A DNA stretch of 26,050 nucleotides, taken from positions 1 to 26,050 of the forward strand of contig JAGYOI010000002.1 of the NCBI GenBank assembly GCA_018399395.1, given 5' to 3'. The DNA comes from Prolixibacteraceae bacterium. Lineage in GTDB: Bacteria; Bacteroidota; Bacteroidia; Bacteroidales; Prolixibacteraceae. A program made the translations under genes and the position numbers. Shown piece by piece: positions 25,618 through 26,050 of this stretch; the first letter of the stretch is position 1, and the number at the start of each line of letters is the position of its first letter. The notes below the pieces were generated by a model. The model did not search any database, had not been told where the DNA came from, and worked only from the letters and a program-made list of their open reading frames with translations.

Positions 25618-26050
25618 TTAGTACATTTGCAATTTATGTAGCTTACTATATTCACCTTTCTGATCAATTAATTCATCGTGTTTTCCTTGTTCTACAATTT
25701 TTCCTTTTTTGAACACATAAATTACGTCAGCATTTTTGATGGTCGACAAACGGTGGGCTATAACAATTGAGGTTCTATTTTTCATGAGATGTTCCAGCGC
25801 ATCTTGCACAAGTTTTTCCGATTCCGTATCGAGGGCGCTTGTGGCTTCATCCAGAATCATGATCGGGGGGTTTTTCAAAACGGCCCTGGCTATAGATAAT
25901 CGTTGACGCTGACCGCCTGAAAGTTTACTTCCGCGGTCGCCAATGTTGGTTTCGTATCCATCGGGATATTGCGCTATAAATTCATGGGCATGTGCAATTT
26001 TTGCCGCATTTATAATGTCTTCCTCCGGAATATTATCCATTCCAAAGGCG
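25618..26050 (-). CDS. ABC exporter ATPase domain, 3' end (MsbA/multidrug type), cut by window edge
   Basis: The last 143 codons of a gene that continues beyond the right edge. The readable frame runs through A-F-G before MDNIPEED, matching the NIAFG segment of ABC exporters, so the internal ATG at 26040 is not the start. The signature [14 protein letters not shown], Walker [13 protein letters not shown] and switch His in [10 protein letters not shown] are intact. The C-terminal [11 protein letters not shown] is typical of MsbA/LmrA-like half transporters with a fused membrane domain upstream. Substrate cannot be told from this part; lipid or drug export are the common options. Confidence 0.88.
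   Translation of the reverse strand, partial: AFGMDNIPEEDIINAAKIAHAHEFIAQYPDGYETNIGDRGSKLSGGQRQRLSIARAVLKNPPIMILDEATSALDTESEKLVQDALEHLMKNRTSIVIAHRLSTIKNADVIYVFKKGKIVEQGKHDELIDQKGEYSKLHKLQMY

Overview
The window looks like a chromosomal segment from a Bacteroidota bacterium, probably a free-living or anaerobic Bacteroidales/Marinilabiliales-type lineage. The reasons are the AT-rich DNA, promoter-like sites of the TTTG / TAnnTTTG type instead of sigma-70 boxes, the rseC-rnfBCDGEA gene order, a one-polypeptide RND pump/outer-membrane-factor fusion, a DUF6340-like protein and a cysteate synthase. Species cannot be fixed from the sequence. Coding density is high, and all but two genes lie on the minus strand. 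I see no rRNA, tRNA, CRISPR array, transposase, integrase or replication origin.

Layout from left to right. (1) Positions 22-1751, minus: an LpoB-like lipoprotein followed by a cysteate synthase (sulfonolipid or coenzyme-M type chemistry). (2) 1896-5046, minus: a membrane-anchored VWA protein with an amidotransferase-like middle, then a secreted DUF6340-like protein. (3) 5047-5693: a gene-free stretch with back-to-back promoter candidates, a strong intrinsic terminator that would end an RNA of about 95 nt, and a pair of palindromic repeats. (4) 5694-11189, plus: a heavy-metal efflux unit, with an inner-membrane RND pump and a TolC-like outer-membrane channel in one reading frame, then the periplasmic adaptor lipoprotein. 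(5) 11192-16738, minus: a complete seven-gene Rnf operon (rseC, rnfB, rnfC, rnfD, rnfG, rnfE, rnfA), the ion-pumping ferredoxin:NAD+ oxidoreductase. It converges on the efflux unit with only 2 bp between the stop codons. (6) 16998-18251, minus: an OprB-type porin. (7) 18362-25378, minus: a secreted VWA protein resembling TssR, a 1033-residue MacB/Lol-like ABC ATPase-permease fusion, and a Ste24-type M48 membrane protease. (8) 25618-26050, minus: the 3' end of an MsbA-type ABC exporter, cut by the window edge.

The conserved modules (Rnf, metal efflux, cysteate synthase) can be read with confidence. The least explained part is region 7. There a TssR-like VWA protein (a family I associate with the Bacteroidota type VI secretion system) is tightly paired with an unusual ABC transporter, and no other type VI gene is in view. 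It is my best candidate for an undescribed system. The possible small RNA at 5222-5317 and the internal signal peptide inside the pump/channel fusion are the next most interesting points.
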